A stretch of DNA of 64,000 nt from Lysobacterales bacterium 15-68-25. GTDB taxonomy: Bacteria > Pseudomonadota > Gammaproteobacteria > Xanthomonadales > Rhodanobacteraceae. The stretch lies in contig NCKB01000004.1 of the NCBI GenBank assembly GCA_002279065.1, forward strand, positions 124,001 to 188,000, written 5' to 3'. Every line of letters begins with the position of its first letter. Position 1 is the first letter of the stretch. The notes beneath the pieces were generated by a model. The model ran no database searches. It was not told the origin of the DNA and saw only the letters and a program-made list of their open reading frames with translations. The position numbers and the translations under genes are program-made. Shown here in pieces: positions 63,701-64,000 of this stretch.

Positions 63701-64000
63701 GCGCGGAGCGGCAGCGGAACCCTCGCTCCTTCGACCGGCGTCGTGGGGATGAGACGCCCCAGCTCCTCGGCGATCGGACCGGCGAGCGCGACCCGACGAA
63801 GCGACGTTCCATCCGCCTCGGTCACCAGCACGTCCACCGCCGCGGCGCCGGCGATCTCCACCAGCGACTGGGCCAGCGTGCGATAGACCGCTTCCGGGTC
63901 CGGCTGCTCGAGCAGCGCACGCTGGATGGTGCGCTGGGCATCCCGGTAGCGACCGATGCGCTGGTCCCGCTCGACGGCGACCTGGTGGTCCCAGAACCGC
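60763..64000 (-). CDS. Multi-sensor GGDEF/EAL protein (5' end outside window)
   Basis: The frame is open through base 64000, so the N-terminus is missing; 1078 codons are visible. Order: GAF (about 63890-63420); GGDEF domain with intact GGDEF at 63139-63153 and an RPDD inhibitory site; a globin-sensor-like helical domain (~62860-62440) with ATRAGRFHASAGLEEVWLLE; a second GAF (~62400-61900); an EAL domain with EALARL at 61741-61749, SVNMPAAAL, LEILESPV, VEDDLGAGYSSL, VKIDQAIV, VVVEGLETPG and MGQGYALARPM, i.e. all metal and catalytic residues; and a C-terminal CZB-like domain (~61100-60766). It may both make and break c-di-GMP. A GTG at 63861 is a possible but unlikely start. Confidence 0.9.
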   Translation of the reverse strand, partial: RFWDHQVAVERDQRIGRYRDAQRTIQRALLEQPDPEAVYRTLAQSLVEIAGAAAVDVLVTEADGTSLRRVALAGPIAEELGRLIPTTPVEGARVPLPLRALREGRPQIRIRPSERSDMSPIWRHGLLSGMGASGCWPIPAPDHASGRAATPVGVFALITPEEDAFDEEMCRVLDELAEVAGLALRQHERRRAQIEEQQRQTYLALHDALTGLPNRRALDMHLECALERAERNERLVAVGMLDLDDLKPINDRYGHATGDLLLVEVARRLRGALRPDDYIARLGGDEFVIVCEGLRRDAELEPLLDRLWVALREPMRVDGEVFELAASLGIALFPDHEASGGQQLLRRADQAMYQVKARKRQRERWWSTPLATGGPSSDAPEFEGRSLVPYGELAESLLRPWSALADPLVPGLVDAFIGELRAHEGIERLFAVLPEQDHLLLAGRIARHVRLLILPDLDIESHRSQATRAGRFHASAGLEEVWLLESVERLRDLIAQRFGSLSVTDRRPLSIVLQRLGLERQWQLESMRELQRERVALLARLNALAWSADGYLELIQGVVDTLAEHDEICSCAVGRPDESGQLTYEAVGGEAFAEYLRVLARGEAAPIRVNSDSPQGGGPSGRAWRTGQVQRCLHYATDPAMISWRDRALSIGIVSSVAIPLCPLPPTPSAVLTIYSSYSGGFQSEDQQAFVDQLKNLLDLALARLVPPRPGTELLPFFVRERWRALISTESLHVHYQPVVRLADGRVSELEALARLHDKDGVLLAPARFLPALGDDDLVVLFRQVLSLATRQREVLFQLGHAVDVSVNMPAAALEDPRYAEAAAAVLSEGRCPVDSLLLEILESPVGADHSAAPVMAGMRALKALGVRLVEDDLGAGYSSLIRLHQWPFDRVKIDQAIVMQVVDDPLRTLRFIRQLVRLGHDLGLEVVVEGLETPGLIEAALWLGADMGQGYALARPMPPGQLPGWLEGFHWGWDTSRPATALGALASALLWEEQLLALPAGPEFWRYHAEGHCATGGYLDAALAGGANLRAAHAAHVAMHVAAAAGPHDPQYRQRRQQFLDLLIEQVRIEERLRAAA

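Overview
This 64 kb window is a GC-rich (mostly core) chromosome segment of a gammaproteobacterium of the order Xanthomonadales, most likely the family Rhodanobacteraceae (Rhodanobacter, Dyella, Luteibacter, Frateuria and relatives). That placement is inferred from the gene order hrcA-grpE-dnaK-dnaJ-dapB-carA-carB-greA, the fur/bamE and ratA-rnfH/smpB-ssrA blocks, a methionine synthase split into two genes behind an ArsR-methyltransferase gene, and the protein sequences themselves. I see no prophage, insertion sequence, plasmid backbone or CRISPR array.

Layout. 1-6737 (all minus): a truncated nucleotide-sugar 4,6-dehydratase and a WecA-type glycosyl-1-phosphate transferase (cell-surface glycan initiation), lapB-lapA (LPS control), ihfB, rpsA and cmk. 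6845-10544 (plus): acyl-CoA-binding protein, 2,4-dienoyl-CoA reductase, a LysR regulator and an isolated zinc-free-type rpmJ. 10669-22267 (minus): greA, carB, carA, dapB, dnaJ, dnaK, grpE, hrcA, interrupted only by a plus-strand 2OG-Fe(II) oxygenase. 22408-30357: recN, a divergent two-component pair, a candidate structured RNA, fur, bamE, rnfH, ratA, smpB, tmRNA and an EamA transporter. 30383-36765 (minus): type IV pilus minor pilin operon pilE-fimT-pilV-pilW-pilX-pilY1. 36948-45056: aldo/keto reductase, a small cysteine-rich secreted protein, 5'-nucleotidase, NAD kinase and the giant NAD-glutamate dehydrogenase. 45594-51126 (plus): an RND efflux adaptor and pump, then a membrane acyltransferase. 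51200-58087: acyl-CoA dehydrogenase, a small lipoprotein, the ArsR-methyltransferase/metH operon and a LAB_N protein. 58222-64000: tRNA-Val(CAC), a GAF-PAS-GGDEF diguanylate cyclase, and a convergent, 5'-truncated GGDEF/EAL protein.

How parts work together. The heat-shock genes share an operon-like block, and dnaK has a sigma-32-type promoter; the tmRNA promoter has the same layout, which would tie ribosome rescue to proteotoxic stress. The split methionine synthase follows an ArsR/SAM-methyltransferase fusion that may sense SAM or SAH. The final two genes have opposite c-di-GMP potential and tail-to-tail arrangement. The last one appears to combine GAF, GGDEF, globin-sensor-like, GAF, EAL and a degenerate CZB-like (zinc) domain.

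The most unusual items are that multi-sensor c-di-GMP protein, the structured RNA candidate at 26440-26639, and calcium-loop motifs in three pilus-tip proteins. Starts were set from Shine-Dalgarno sequences, overlaps with neighbours and known family N-termini; several lie well inside longer open frames.
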